Source of the DNA: Variovorax ginsengisoli
GTDB taxonomy: Bacteria > Pseudomonadota > Gammaproteobacteria > Burkholderiales > Burkholderiaceae_C
Length of the DNA stretch: 64,000 nt
Assembly: GCF_030486595.1 (NCBI RefSeq)
Contig: NZ_JAUJZH010000026.1
Location: 46,701-110,700, forward strand
Direction of reading: 5' to 3'
Below are positions 18,033-25,938 of this stretch, piece by piece. Within the stretch, counting starts at the first letter, position 1. Each line of letters opens with the position of its first letter. Under the pieces are notes generated by a model that saw nothing but the letters and a program-made list of their open reading frames with translations, did no database searches and was not told the origin of the DNA. The position numbers and the translations under genes are program-made.

Positions 18033-18809
18033 ATGCACGAACAACCCATCCTCACGCAGGCCCACGGACGGGTCGGCCTCATCACGCTGGCCCGGCCGCG
18101 GCAGATGAATGCGCTCGACGACGCACTGATGGACGCGCTGGGCGCGGCGCTGCTCGGATTCGACGCCGACGCCGACATCGGCGCCATCGTGATCACCGGC
18201 AGCGCGAAGGCCTTCGCGGCCGGCGCGGACATCGCGGCGATGGCCGACTGGAGCTACATGGACGTCCACCAGGGCGAGTTCATCACGCGCAACTGGGAAA
18301 CCATCCGCCGGGTGCGCAAGCCGGTGATCGCCGCGGTGGCGGGTGTCGCGATGGGCGGCGGCTGCGAGCTCGCACTGGCCTGCGACATCGTCATCGCCGC
18401 CGAATCGGCGCGCTTCGCGCTGCCCGAGATCAAGCTGGCCATGATGCCCGGCGCCGGCGGCACCCAGCGGCTGCCGCGCGCCATCGGCAAGGCCAAGGCC
18501 ATGGACATGTGCCTGTCGGCCCGCACGCTGGACGCCGCCGAGGCCGACCGCTGCGGGCTGGTTTCGCGGGTCGTGAGTGATGAGCGCCTGCTGCCCGAGG
18601 CGATGGAACTCGCTGCGCGCATCGCCGGTTTTTCGCTGCCGGCGCTGGTGTCGATCAAGGAGTCGGTGAACCGGGCCTGGGAGGCTTCCTTGACCGAAGG
18701 CATCCTGTTCGAGCGCCGGCAGCTCCATGCGCGTTTTGCCAGCGAGGACGCGCACGAAGGCATGAACGCCTTTCTCGAGAAGCGCCAGCCGGTGTTCCGG
18801 CACGGCTGA
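18033..18809 (+). CDS. badK: Enoyl-CoA hydratase, probable cyclohex-1-ene-1-carboxyl-CoA hydratase
   Basis: This 258-residue crotonase has a full set of hydratase residues: oxyanion loop AKAFAAGADIAAM, first catalytic Glu in GGGCELALACD and second in LPEIKLAMMPGAGGTQRLPR. In this operon the missing step between the AliB and BadH reactions is hydration of the cyclic 1-ene acyl-CoA, so a BadK role is inferred. A general fatty-acid hydratase remains possible. It starts 12 bases after the Bug gene. Confidence 0.75.
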   Translation: MHEQPILTQAHGRVGLITLARPRQMNALDDALMDALGAALLGFDADADIGAIVITGSAKAFAAGADIAAMADWSYMDVHQGEFITRNWETIRRVRKPVIAAVAGVAMGGGCELALACDIVIAAESARFALPEIKLAMMPGAGGTQRLPRAIGKAKAMDMCLSARTLDAAEADRCGLVSRVVSDERLLPEAMELAARIAGFSLPALVSIKESVNRAWEASLTEGILFERRQLHARFASEDAHEGMNAFLEKRQPVFRHG

Positions 18810-18833
18810 TCCACATCCCACGAGGATCACCGC

Positions 18834-19877
18834 ATGCAGGCAGTCTTCATCACGGGCCACGGCGGCAACGAGGTCGTCGCCGTCGGCGAGCGGCCGAGGC
18901 CGGTGCGCGGCCCGGGCGAGGTGCTGGTGCGCCTCCAGGCGGCCACGCTCAACCAGGTCGATCTCTACATGCGCGACAGCGGCGCGGGCATCACGCATCG
19001 GCTGCCCCAGATCATGGGGCTCGACGGCGCCGGGATCGTGGAGGAGGTGGATGGGGACGAGCCTCTTCTGGCGCCCGGCCAGCAGGTCGTGCTGCATCCG
19101 GGCATCGCCTGTGGCCGTTGCGAGTTCTGCCAGCGCGGCCAGGGTGTGCTTTGCACCGCGATCCAGTACCTGGGAGAGCATCGCGACGGCACCTTGGCCG
19201 AATACGTCAGCGTGCCGGCCCGCAACGTGTTCCCGATGCCTGCGCACCTGAGCCATGCCGAGGCCGCGGCGCTGGGGGTCAACCACCTCACGGCCTGGCG
19301 GATGCTGTTCAACAAGGCGCAGATCAAGCCCTGGGAGACGGTGCTGATCTTCGGCATCGGCGGCGGCGTCTCGCTGGCGGCCCTGCAGCTGGCCCGGCTG
19401 GCCGGTGCCAGGGTCATCGTCACGTCGCGCACCGACGCCAAGCTGCAGCGCGCCCTGCAGATGGGCGCCGACCATGCGATCGACAGCGCGACCCGCGACG
19501 TGGCGAAGGAGGTGATGGCGCTCACCGGCGGCCGCGGCGTCGATGTCGTGATCGAGAACGTGGGCGCCGCGGTCTGGTCGAGCGCTATGAAGTCGCTGGT
19601 GCGCGGTGGCCGGCTCGTGACCTGCGGCGCCACCAGCGGCGACCAGCCGCCGGCGGACCTGCGCCGCATCTTCATCCGTCAACTCCAGATCCTGGGCTCG
19701 ACGCTGGGCGACCTGGACGAGTTCGCGGCCTTGCTGTCGCTGGTCCGGCGTACCGGCCTGCGTCCCGTGATCGATGCGGCGTTCCCGATGGCCGAGGCCC
19801 ACGCGGCACTCGACCGACTGGGCGCCGCCGACCGTTTCGGCAAGGTGGCCATCACGATCTCCGACGGCGCGCGCTGA
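18834..19877 (+). CDS. Zinc-binding MDR-superfamily oxidoreductase
   Basis: This 347-residue medium-chain dehydrogenase has an N-terminal GroES-like domain and a Rossmann domain (VLIFGIGGGVSLAALQLARL). A structural-zinc cysteine set is present, CGRCEFCQRGQGVLC. The usual catalytic-zinc Cys of alcohol dehydrogenases is absent: the segment reads NQVDLYMRDSG, as in quinone-oxidoreductase-like members. AGGA precedes the ATG. Co-direction with the alicyclic operon suggests a linked redox step, but no specific reaction can be assigned. Confidence 0.8.
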   Translation: MQAVFITGHGGNEVVAVGERPRPVRGPGEVLVRLQAATLNQVDLYMRDSGAGITHRLPQIMGLDGAGIVEEVDGDEPLLAPGQQVVLHPGIACGRCEFCQRGQGVLCTAIQYLGEHRDGTLAEYVSVPARNVFPMPAHLSHAEAAALGVNHLTAWRMLFNKAQIKPWETVLIFGIGGGVSLAALQLARLAGARVIVTSRTDAKLQRALQMGADHAIDSATRDVAKEVMALTGGRGVDVVIENVGAAVWSSAMKSLVRGGRLVTCGATSGDQPPADLRRIFIRQLQILGSTLGDLDEFAALLSLVRRTGLRPVIDAAFPMAEAHAALDRLGAADRFGKVAITISDGAR

Positions 19878-19962
19878 TCGCTCCGCGAAGGGGCCCATCG
19901 CCAGATGGCATGCGCGCCGCGGGCATGCGGCGGGACAATGAATGCGACTCCCGCCGCCATAC

Positions 19963-21198
19963 ATGTCCGATATTTCCGCCGCCACTTCCCCTCGCACCCT
20001 TGCCGACCCGGCCGCCCAACACTGGCGGCGCAACCTCGTCGTCTGCATGTTCGGCTCGTTCACCACCATCGTGGCGATGACGCTGCTGCTGCCCTTCCTG
20101 CCGCTCTACGTCGAACAGCTCGGCGTGCACGATTCCGCGGCCATCGTCCGCTGGTCGGGCGTGGCCTACGGCGCGACCTTTTTCAGCGCCGCGCTGGTGG
20201 CGCCGCTGTGGGGCCGGCTGGCCGACCGCTACGGCCGCAAGCTGATGCTGATCCGCGCCAGCCTGGGCATGGCCGTCGCGATGGCGCTGATCGGCCTGGC
20301 GCAGGACGTCTGGCAGCTGGTCGGCCTCCGCCTCCTCGCCGGCCTGCTGGGCGGCTATGCCTCGGGCTCGACCGTGCTGATCGCGACCCAGACCCCGAAG
20401 GAGCGCTCGGGCTGGGCTCTCGGCACCCTGTCGTCCGCGGTGATGGCCGGCAGCCTGGTCGGCCCGCTGATCGGCGGCGTGCTGCCACCGCTGATCGGCA
20501 TCCGCTGGACCTTCTTCGGCGCCGGCGCGGTGATCTTCGTCGCCTTCCTGGCCACGCTGTTCATGGTCCGGGAGGAGCGCCGTCCGGCGCGCGTCAAGGC
20601 CGACGCCAAGCCGGCCGGCGGCTGGGCCGCGGTGCCCGACAAGCGGCCGGTCACCGCGATGCTGCTGACCGGGATGTTGCTGATGCTGGCCAACATGTCG
20701 ATCGAGCCGATCATCACGGTCTACGTCGCGCAGCTGGTGGCCGAGCCCGCGCGCGTCACGGTGATGGCCGGCTTCGTGATGTCGGCGGCCGCGCTGGGCA
20801 GCATCCTGTCGGCCTCCCGGCTCGGCAAGCTGGCCGATCGGGTCGGGCACTGGAATGTGATCATCGGCTGCCTCGCGATCTCGGCCGTGCTGCTGGTGCC
20901 GCAGGCCTTCGTCACCTCGGGCTGGCAATTGGTCGGGCTGCGCTTCCTGATGGGGCTGTCGCTCGGCGGGTTGCTGCCGTGCATCGCCAGCGTGATCCGG
21001 CACAGCGTGCCCGAAGGCACCGCAGGCAGCATGCTGGGCTATTCGATTTCCGCGCAGTACACCGGTCAGGTCGCGGGGCCGCTGCTGGGCGGCTTCGTCG
21101 GCGGCCATTTCGGGATGCCGACCGTGTTCCTCGCCACCTGCGTGCTGATGGCCTTCGGCGCGCTGTGGAATTGGCGCGCGAAGCGGGCCTGCGACTGA
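19963..21198 (+). CDS. MFS transporter, multidrug-efflux type
   Basis: This 411-residue protein has about 12 hydrophobic helices and the MFS loop 2-3 motif GRLADRYGRKLMLIRASLGM, repeated in its second half as SRLGKLADRVGHWNVI. It most resembles MdtG-like drug/proton antiporters. ATG 19963 (MSDIS) was preferred to an in-frame ATG 19942. It is 85 bases after the dehydrogenase; whether it exports a toxic intermediate or is unrelated is unclear. Confidence 0.85.
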   Translation: MSDISAATSPRTLADPAAQHWRRNLVVCMFGSFTTIVAMTLLLPFLPLYVEQLGVHDSAAIVRWSGVAYGATFFSAALVAPLWGRLADRYGRKLMLIRASLGMAVAMALIGLAQDVWQLVGLRLLAGLLGGYASGSTVLIATQTPKERSGWALGTLSSAVMAGSLVGPLIGGVLPPLIGIRWTFFGAGAVIFVAFLATLFMVREERRPARVKADAKPAGGWAAVPDKRPVTAMLLTGMLLMLANMSIEPIITVYVAQLVAEPARVTVMAGFVMSAAALGSILSASRLGKLADRVGHWNVIIGCLAISAVLLVPQAFVTSGWQLVGLRFLMGLSLGGLLPCIASVIRHSVPEGTAGSMLGYSISAQYTGQVAGPLLGGFVGGHFGMPTVFLATCVLMAFGALWNWRAKRACD

Positions 21199-21274
21199 AG
21201 CCGACTGTTCGTTTGTATTTCTTGCCGCCCGCGGCTCAAAATGGGCGCTCTTCCGCAGCCCGAGGAACCGACCC

Positions 21275-21430
21275 ATGTCCACTCCCAAAGTCCCCTCCGA
21301 GGACGATCCCGCGCAGCTGCCCGTGGAGCCTGAATTCCCGACCGATGCCGATCCGACGAACCCCCATTCCGACGAGGGCCAGCCCGGCGCCGACGAGAAC
21401 GCCGCCGGCTTCGTGAAGGAGAAGCTCTAG
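21275..21430 (+). CDS. Small acidic hypothetical protein (51 aa)
   Basis: A short frame starts at ATG 21275 with GAGGA 9 bases upstream and ends at TAG 21430. The product is very acidic and Pro-rich (MSTPKVPSEDDPAQLPVEPE, then FPTDADPTNPHSDEGQPG) with a short basic tail (FVKEKL). It looks intrinsically disordered. The frame has good codon bias and an SD, and is followed 17 bases later by the next gene with its own GGAGG. No homologue is recognised. Confidence 0.6.
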   Translation: MSTPKVPSEDDPAQLPVEPEFPTDADPTNPHSDEGQPGADENAAGFVKEKL

Positions 21431-21447
21431 GACGAGGAGGCCGCCTG

Positions 21448-22836
21448 ATGCCGCCGCCGATCGACCCCTGGTTGTCAGGCTCGATCGCGCTGGACGTTGC
21501 GCTGGCCGCGCGCGTGCCGGCCGCGTCGATCGCCGCCCGGCAGGCGGCGCGCCTGGGCCGACTGCTCGCTTCGGCCCGCCTGCAATCGCCGACCTACCGG
21601 CGCCTGCTCGACGGCCTCGCGCCGGACTCGCTGCAGCTTGCGGACCTGCCGGTCGCGCACAAGGCCGCGCTGATGGGCGATTTCGACGGCTGGGTCGCCG
21701 ATCCCTGCCTGCGGCTGGACGCCCTGCGCCGCTTCGTGGCCGACCGCCGGCGCATCGCCGAGCCCTTCCTTGGCCGCTACGCGGTGTGGGAGAGTTCGGG
21801 CAGCAGCGGGGAGCCCGCCGTCTTCGTGCAGGACGCGGCCGCGATGGCGGTCTACGACGCGCTGGAGGCGCTGCGGCGGCCCGTGCTGCGACCGCTGCAG
21901 CGGTGGCTGGACCCGTGGGGGCTCGCCGAGCGCATCGCCTTCGTCGGTGCGACCAGCGGCCACTTCGCCAGCACCGTGTCGATCGAGCGGCTGCGGCGCC
22001 TCAATCCGGCGCTGGCGCAGCGCCTGCACGGGATCTCGTTCCTGCAGCCGGTCGCGCGCCTGGTCGACGAACTGAACATGCTGGCGCCGACCGTGATCGC
22101 CACCTATCCGAGCGCGGCGGTGCTGCTGGCCGAAGAGCGCATCGGGGGGCGGCTGCGGGCGTCGCCGGCCGAGGTCTGGACCGGCGGCGAAGACCTGTCG
22201 GCGGCCGAGCGCGACTTCGTGCAGCAGGCCTTCGGCTGCCCGGTGACCAACAGTTACGGCGCGTCGGAATTCCTCTCGCTGGCCTTCGAATGCGGCCAGG
22301 GCCGGATGCACCTCAACAGCGACTGGGCGATCCTGGAGCCCGTGGACGCGCAGGGCCGCGCGGTGGCGCCCGGCGAACTGCCCGCGACCACGCTGCTCAC
22401 CAATCTGGCGAACCACGTGCAGCCGCTGATCCGCTATGACCTGGGCGACCGCGTGACCGTTTGCCCGGGCGGGTGTCCTTGCGGCTCCTGCCTGCCCGTG
22501 ATCCAGGTCCAGGGCCGCTGCGACGACACGCTGCACCTGGGCGGCGCCCGCTCGGGCCCGGTCAGCGTGCTGCCGCTGGCGCTCAGCACGATGCTGGAGG
22601 AGGGGGCCGGCCTGTTCGATTTCCAGCTGGTGCAGGTGGGCCCCTGCGAATTGCTGTTGCGCACCGGGCTGTGCGGTTCGGCGGCCGGCCCCGCGCTGCG
22701 GCGGGCGCGGCAGGTGCTGGGCGAGTTTCTCGAATCCCATGGTGCTCCGGGGGTGCGGATCCATTGCCGCAGCGGCGAACCCGGCCGCGCCGGCCGCAGC
22801 GGCAAGGTGGCGCGCGTGGTGGCATCGGCGCCCTGA
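21448..22836 (+). CDS. Phenylacetate-CoA ligase/F390-synthetase-like adenylate-forming protein
   Basis: The 462 residues contain the PaaK-type P-loop WESSGSSGEPAVF near 113-123, NSYGASEF and LIRYDLGDRV. A Cys-rich loop CPGGCPCGSCLP resembles the zinc-binding insert of this family. GAGGAGG precedes the ATG. It would activate a carboxylic acid with ATP, but family members often have atypical substrates. It may supply a second CoA ligase for the neighbouring catabolic set or act on an unrelated aromatic acid. Confidence 0.75.
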   Translation: MPPPIDPWLSGSIALDVALAARVPAASIAARQAARLGRLLASARLQSPTYRRLLDGLAPDSLQLADLPVAHKAALMGDFDGWVADPCLRLDALRRFVADRRRIAEPFLGRYAVWESSGSSGEPAVFVQDAAAMAVYDALEALRRPVLRPLQRWLDPWGLAERIAFVGATSGHFASTVSIERLRRLNPALAQRLHGISFLQPVARLVDELNMLAPTVIATYPSAAVLLAEERIGGRLRASPAEVWTGGEDLSAAERDFVQQAFGCPVTNSYGASEFLSLAFECGQGRMHLNSDWAILEPVDAQGRAVAPGELPATTLLTNLANHVQPLIRYDLGDRVTVCPGGCPCGSCLPVIQVQGRCDDTLHLGGARSGPVSVLPLALSTMLEEGAGLFDFQLVQVGPCELLLRTGLCGSAAGPALRRARQVLGEFLESHGAPGVRIHCRSGEPGRAGRSGKVARVVASAP

Positions 22837-22903
22837 TTTCGGACCGCGGGCCGAGGGTTTCCCGGTCCGAAGACAATCTGGACCTGAAACTTCGCCGCGC
22901 GGG

Positions 22904-23140
22904 GCCCTGTTCCCCCAGTTCCTGACGCCGGGCGCGCCGGTCGCCGAGCAGTTCTTCGCGCTGACGGCGACCTTCGCCGTCTTCACCGTGCTGTCGCATG
23001 CCTTCTACGTGCTGCTGGCGCGCGGCATGAAGCACCGCTTCTCGGATCTGCGACGGGTGCGGCTGTTCAATCGCATCGCGGGCGCGGCCTTCGTGCTGCT
23101 CGGGCTCGGTCTGCTGCGGCTGCGCAGCAGGGTCGACTGA
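22904..23140 (+). pseudogene. C-terminal remnant of a LysE/RhtB-family exporter
   Basis: From about 22904 the frame reads ALFPQFLTPGAPVAEQFFAL and continues through two hydrophobic segments to FNRIAGAAFVLLGLGLLRLR and a TGA. This matches the last ~75 residues of LysE-type amino acid exporters. No N-terminal two thirds are present: upstream in the same frame the translation is low-complexity antisense of the preceding gene. It is probably a deletion remnant. The hairpin repeat begins at the base after the stop. Confidence 0.6.
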
Positions 23141-23200
23141 GACATTGCGGGACAGACCAAGAACGACGCAGCAGTTGTTGCTCTGTCCTCAACTGACTAG
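23141..23200. repeat. Hairpin repeat, single copy (site C)
   Basis: One 60-bp copy of the repeat seen in arrays A and B. The outer stem GGGACAGA / TCTGTCC is intact but the inner stem is disrupted (AACGACGCAGCAGTTG). The start GACATTGCGGGACAG follows directly on the LysE-remnant TGA, and the end AACTGACTAG is identical to the last bases of array A. It lies between convergent transcription units, 12 bases from the stop of the GNAT gene. Confidence 0.88.
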
Positions 23201-23212
23201 AAGACTCCGCCG

Positions 23213-23740
23213 TCATTGCGCGCGCAAGGCGTCCGGCTCGGTACGCGCATCCACCTTGAGCTGCAGAAACACCAGGTCCAGCCAGACGCCGAACTTGGTG
23301 CCGACCTCGCTCATCAGTCCGACCTGCTCGAAGCCGAGTTTCTTGTGCAGTTCGATCGAGCCGGTGTTGTTGGCTTCGATGGCGGCCACCAGCACATGCT
23401 TGCCGATGCCGCGCGCGCGCTCGATCAGGGCCACCATGAGCGCCTTGCCGATGCCCGCGCCGCGGCAGTCCTGGCGCACGTACACCGAATGCTCCACCGT
23501 GTGGCGATAGCCGTCGAAGGCGCGCCAGTCGCCGAACGAGGCGTAGCCGGCGACGGCGCCTTCCGCATCGATCGCCACCAGCACCGGGTAGCCGACGCGC
23601 TGCCGGTCGGCCAGCCAGGCCGCGCGATTGGCGGCGTCGACGGTCTTCTCGTTCCAGATGGCGGTGGTGTTGCGCACCGCGTCGTTGTAGATGGCGACGA
23701 TGCCGTCGATGTGGGTGGTGTCTGCGTCAAGGACCTGCAT
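23213..23740 (-). CDS. GNAT N-acetyltransferase, phosphinothricin-acetyltransferase-like
   Basis: This 175-residue GNAT protein has the Pat/YncA-type layout: ADTTHIDGIVAIYNDAVRNT at the start, EHSVYVRQDCRGAGIGKALM as the acetyl-CoA pyrophosphate loop, and NTGSIELHKKLGFEQVG near the end. It probably acetylates a small amine such as methionine sulfoximine or phosphinothricin-like compounds. The gene is transcribed toward repeat C. A GGAGG site is visible upstream of the start. Confidence 0.85.
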   Translation of the reverse strand: MQVLDADTTHIDGIVAIYNDAVRNTTAIWNEKTVDAANRAAWLADRQRVGYPVLVAIDAEGAVAGYASFGDWRAFDGYRHTVEHSVYVRQDCRGAGIGKALMVALIERARGIGKHVLVAAIEANNTGSIELHKKLGFEQVGLMSEVGTKFGVWLDLVFLQLKVDARTEPDALRAQ

Positions 23741-23850
23741 GGGGCCTCCAGGGGGGAAGATCCGGCGATTTTCAGCCCGAGTCGGGCCTGCGCTGGTCTA
23801 TCCTTGGTTCTTGGCGTGAAGCAAGCGACATGCCCCCGAAGGAGTCCTCG

Positions 23851-24915
23851 ATGCCCGATGAAGATCCGACCGCCGCGAGCCCCGGGTCCGCCGACACGGC
23901 CCCGGCGGCGATCCTGCGCCAGGCCCTGGCATGGAAGGACGCCGCGGCCGACGTGGTCCTGGCGACGATCGTGCGCGCCTGGCCCACTGCGCCAATGCGC
24001 GCCGGCAGCCAGATGGCGGTGCGCGGCGACGGTGTCCGCTTCGGGTCGCTGTTCGGCCCGCCGGTCGATGCGCGGGTGGCGCAGGCCGCGCTCGATGTCC
24101 TGGACCGGGGGGCGGACCCTGCGCTGGGCGTCGCCGTCGACGAGGCGACCGCCTCGACCGCGGGGCTTGCCTGCGGCGGCGCCCTGGAAATCCGGCTCGA
24201 AGCGATCACGGAAGGCGACGCGGGCCACGCCGGCCCGTTGCGCGCGGCCCTGCGCGCCATCGAAGACCAAGAGGGCGTCGTGCTGTGCACGCGGCTCTCG
24301 GACGGCCTCCACGCCTGCCTCCCCGCCAGCGGCGCCGCCACGCATGCGTGGGCGGCCGAGGCCCGCGACCGGGCCCGCGCCGACGACACCGGCATCGCGA
24401 GCGTGGACGGCGACGAGGTGCTGTTCCAGGTCTTCAATGCCCCGCTGCGGCTCTTCGTGGTCGGGGCCGTCCGCGTGGCCCGGGCGCTGCTCGATGCGGC
24501 GAAGCTGGTCGGATTCGGCGTGACCATCATCGACCCGCGGCCCGGCCACATGCAGGCGATGCCGTTTCCCGGCGCGGGACAGGTCGTCGACGATGCCGCC
24601 CGCGCGTTGCGCGACGCGCACCTGGACGAGCGCAGCGCCGTGGTGTTTCTTTCGCACGCGCCCGAGATCGACGACCCCGGGCTGGCCGAGGCGATCGGCA
24701 GCCGGGCCTTCTACGTCGGTGCGCTGGGCAGCCGAAGGACGCATGCGGCGCGCCTCGCCCGGCTCGCCGAGCGGGGCCACCCGCCCGAACTCACCGCCAG
24801 GATCCATGGGCCCGCAGGCCTGCGCATCGGTGCCGTCGGGCCGGCGGAGATCGCTGCCTCGATCGTGGCGGAAATCGTCGCCGTGCTGCGGCGGGGCGAT
24901 GGCGGGCTGGCATGA
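23851..24915 (+). CDS. XdhC/CoxI-family protein
   Basis: The 354 residues contain an N-terminal XdhC/CoxI domain and a C-terminal Rossmann-type domain (VTIIDPRPGHMQA and YVGALGSRRTHAARLARL). XdhC proteins load sulfurated molybdenum cofactor into xanthine-oxidase-family enzymes, none of which is encoded here. The canonical GAGH of the Rossmann turn is replaced by VVGAVRVA, so cofactor handling may be altered. The start at 23851 was chosen because AAGGAG lies 6 bases upstream; an in-frame ATG at 23830 has none. Confidence 0.82.
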   Translation: MPDEDPTAASPGSADTAPAAILRQALAWKDAAADVVLATIVRAWPTAPMRAGSQMAVRGDGVRFGSLFGPPVDARVAQAALDVLDRGADPALGVAVDEATASTAGLACGGALEIRLEAITEGDAGHAGPLRAALRAIEDQEGVVLCTRLSDGLHACLPASGAATHAWAAEARDRARADDTGIASVDGDEVLFQVFNAPLRLFVVGAVRVARALLDAAKLVGFGVTIIDPRPGHMQAMPFPGAGQVVDDAARALRDAHLDERSAVVFLSHAPEIDDPGLAEAIGSRAFYVGALGSRRTHAARLARLAERGHPPELTARIHGPAGLRIGAVGPAEIAASIVAEIVAVLRRGDGGLA

Positions 24916-25421
24916 TCCGACCCGACACCATGAGCAACCCGCGCTTCGCCTCGACCCTCATTCGCCTGCTTTCGACGGCCGCCTGCCTGCTGGCGCTGGG
25001 CTGTGCGAGCCCGCCGCTTCCGGTGTCCGGGTCCGGTGCCGCGGCGCTCTCGGCCGAACAGTCGAACGATGTCGCCATCCATGCGCTGGGCCTCGTCGGC
25101 ACGCCCTACCGCTACGGCGGCAACACCCCGGACGGCGGCTTCGATTGCAGCGGCCTGATCGGCTACGTGTACCGAAAAAGCGTGGGCCAGGCGACGCCGC
25201 GCACCGTGGCCCGCATGGCCGCCTTCGGCCGTCCGGTGCCGGTGTCCGAGATCCGCTCGGGCGACCTCGTGCTGTTCGGCGCCGCCACGCCGTCGCACGC
25301 GGGCATCTATGTCGGGGAAGGGCGTTTCGTGCATGCGCCGTCGAGCGGCGGCGAGGTGCGCCTCGACCGCCTCGACGGCATCTACTGGTCGCGCCAGCCG
25401 ACGCAGGTGCGGCGGCTTTAG
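24912..25421 (+). CDS. NlpC/P60-family lipoprotein peptidase
   Basis: This 169-residue protein has a lipoprotein signal ending in LLALGCASPP and an NlpC/P60 domain. The catalytic residues are visible: Cys in GGFDCSGLIGYVY, His in PSHAGIYVGEG and the following His in FVHAPSSGG. It should cleave peptidoglycan stem peptides from the outer-membrane inner face. Its ATG overlaps the XdhC stop (ATGA). A second ATG at 24930 is also possible. Its end overlaps the convergent cupin gene by 4 bases. Confidence 0.9.
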   Translation: MIRPDTMSNPRFASTLIRLLSTAACLLALGCASPPLPVSGSGAAALSAEQSNDVAIHALGLVGTPYRYGGNTPDGGFDCSGLIGYVYRKSVGQATPRTVARMAAFGRPVPVSEIRSGDLVLFGAATPSHAGIYVGEGRFVHAPSSGGEVRLDRLDGIYWSRQPTQVRRL

Positions 25422-25858
25422 GGAGCCGAGGGCTGGGCGGGCGCCGCCGGCTTCAGCCCGTAGCGCGACATCACTTCCATCAGCTTCGCCCGGTCGGGCG
25501 GGCCGCCGGCGTTGACCACGGCGGCCACATCGCGGAAGTACTGTGCGCCGATGTCCGGCGTCAGGACGACGAGCGCGCGCGCCGTCTGCGTCCCTTCGTT
25601 GCGGAAGCCGTGCACCGAGCCCCGCGGCGTCGACATCCATTCGCCCGGCTGCAGCTGGCGCGTGTCGGCGTCGACCGAATAGGTGATCGAGCCTTCGACC
25701 ACATAGAAGAACTCTTCGTTGTCCCGGTGGCTGTGGGCCGGCGGGACGTTGGAGCCCGGCGGCACCGTGAGTTCGAACACGCCCAGCCCGCCGCTGGCCG
25801 AGCCGTCGACCAGGTAGCGGATCTCGAGTTGGCCTGCGCGGATCGGGTCGCTGCTCAT
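25418..25858 (-). CDS. Cupin-domain protein
   Basis: This 146-residue single-domain cupin has motif 1 as HSHRDNEEFFYVVEGS (His, His, Glu metal ligands) and motif 2 as GEWMSTPRGSVHGFRNEG (His ligand). The C-terminal extension EVMSRYGLKPAAP is typical of secondary-metabolism or quercetinase-like cupins. The reaction is unknown. AGGAG lies just before the ATG. Confidence 0.85.
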   Translation of the reverse strand: MSSDPIRAGQLEIRYLVDGSASGGLGVFELTVPPGSNVPPAHSHRDNEEFFYVVEGSITYSVDADTRQLQPGEWMSTPRGSVHGFRNEGTQTARALVVLTPDIGAQYFRDVAAVVNAGGPPDRAKLMEVMSRYGLKPAAPAQPSAP

Positions 25859-25938
25859 GGGAGGTCTCCTGAGGTTCTGGCGGCCATCCTACCGGGAGGC
25901 GCCATCGCGTCAAGGCCGATCGCCACCGATCATCCGAC

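Noticed and set aside
17037..20069. 1010-residue leftward frame
   Set aside because: Antisense of the Bug, hydratase and dehydrogenase genes, rich in Arg/Gly/Gln runs and lacking any domain. High GC DNA often leaves such frames open.
11582..23200. Repeats as ordinary Rho-independent terminators
   Set aside because: The stems are followed by CCCAACTGA rather than a U-tract, and array B lies within a co-directional operon.
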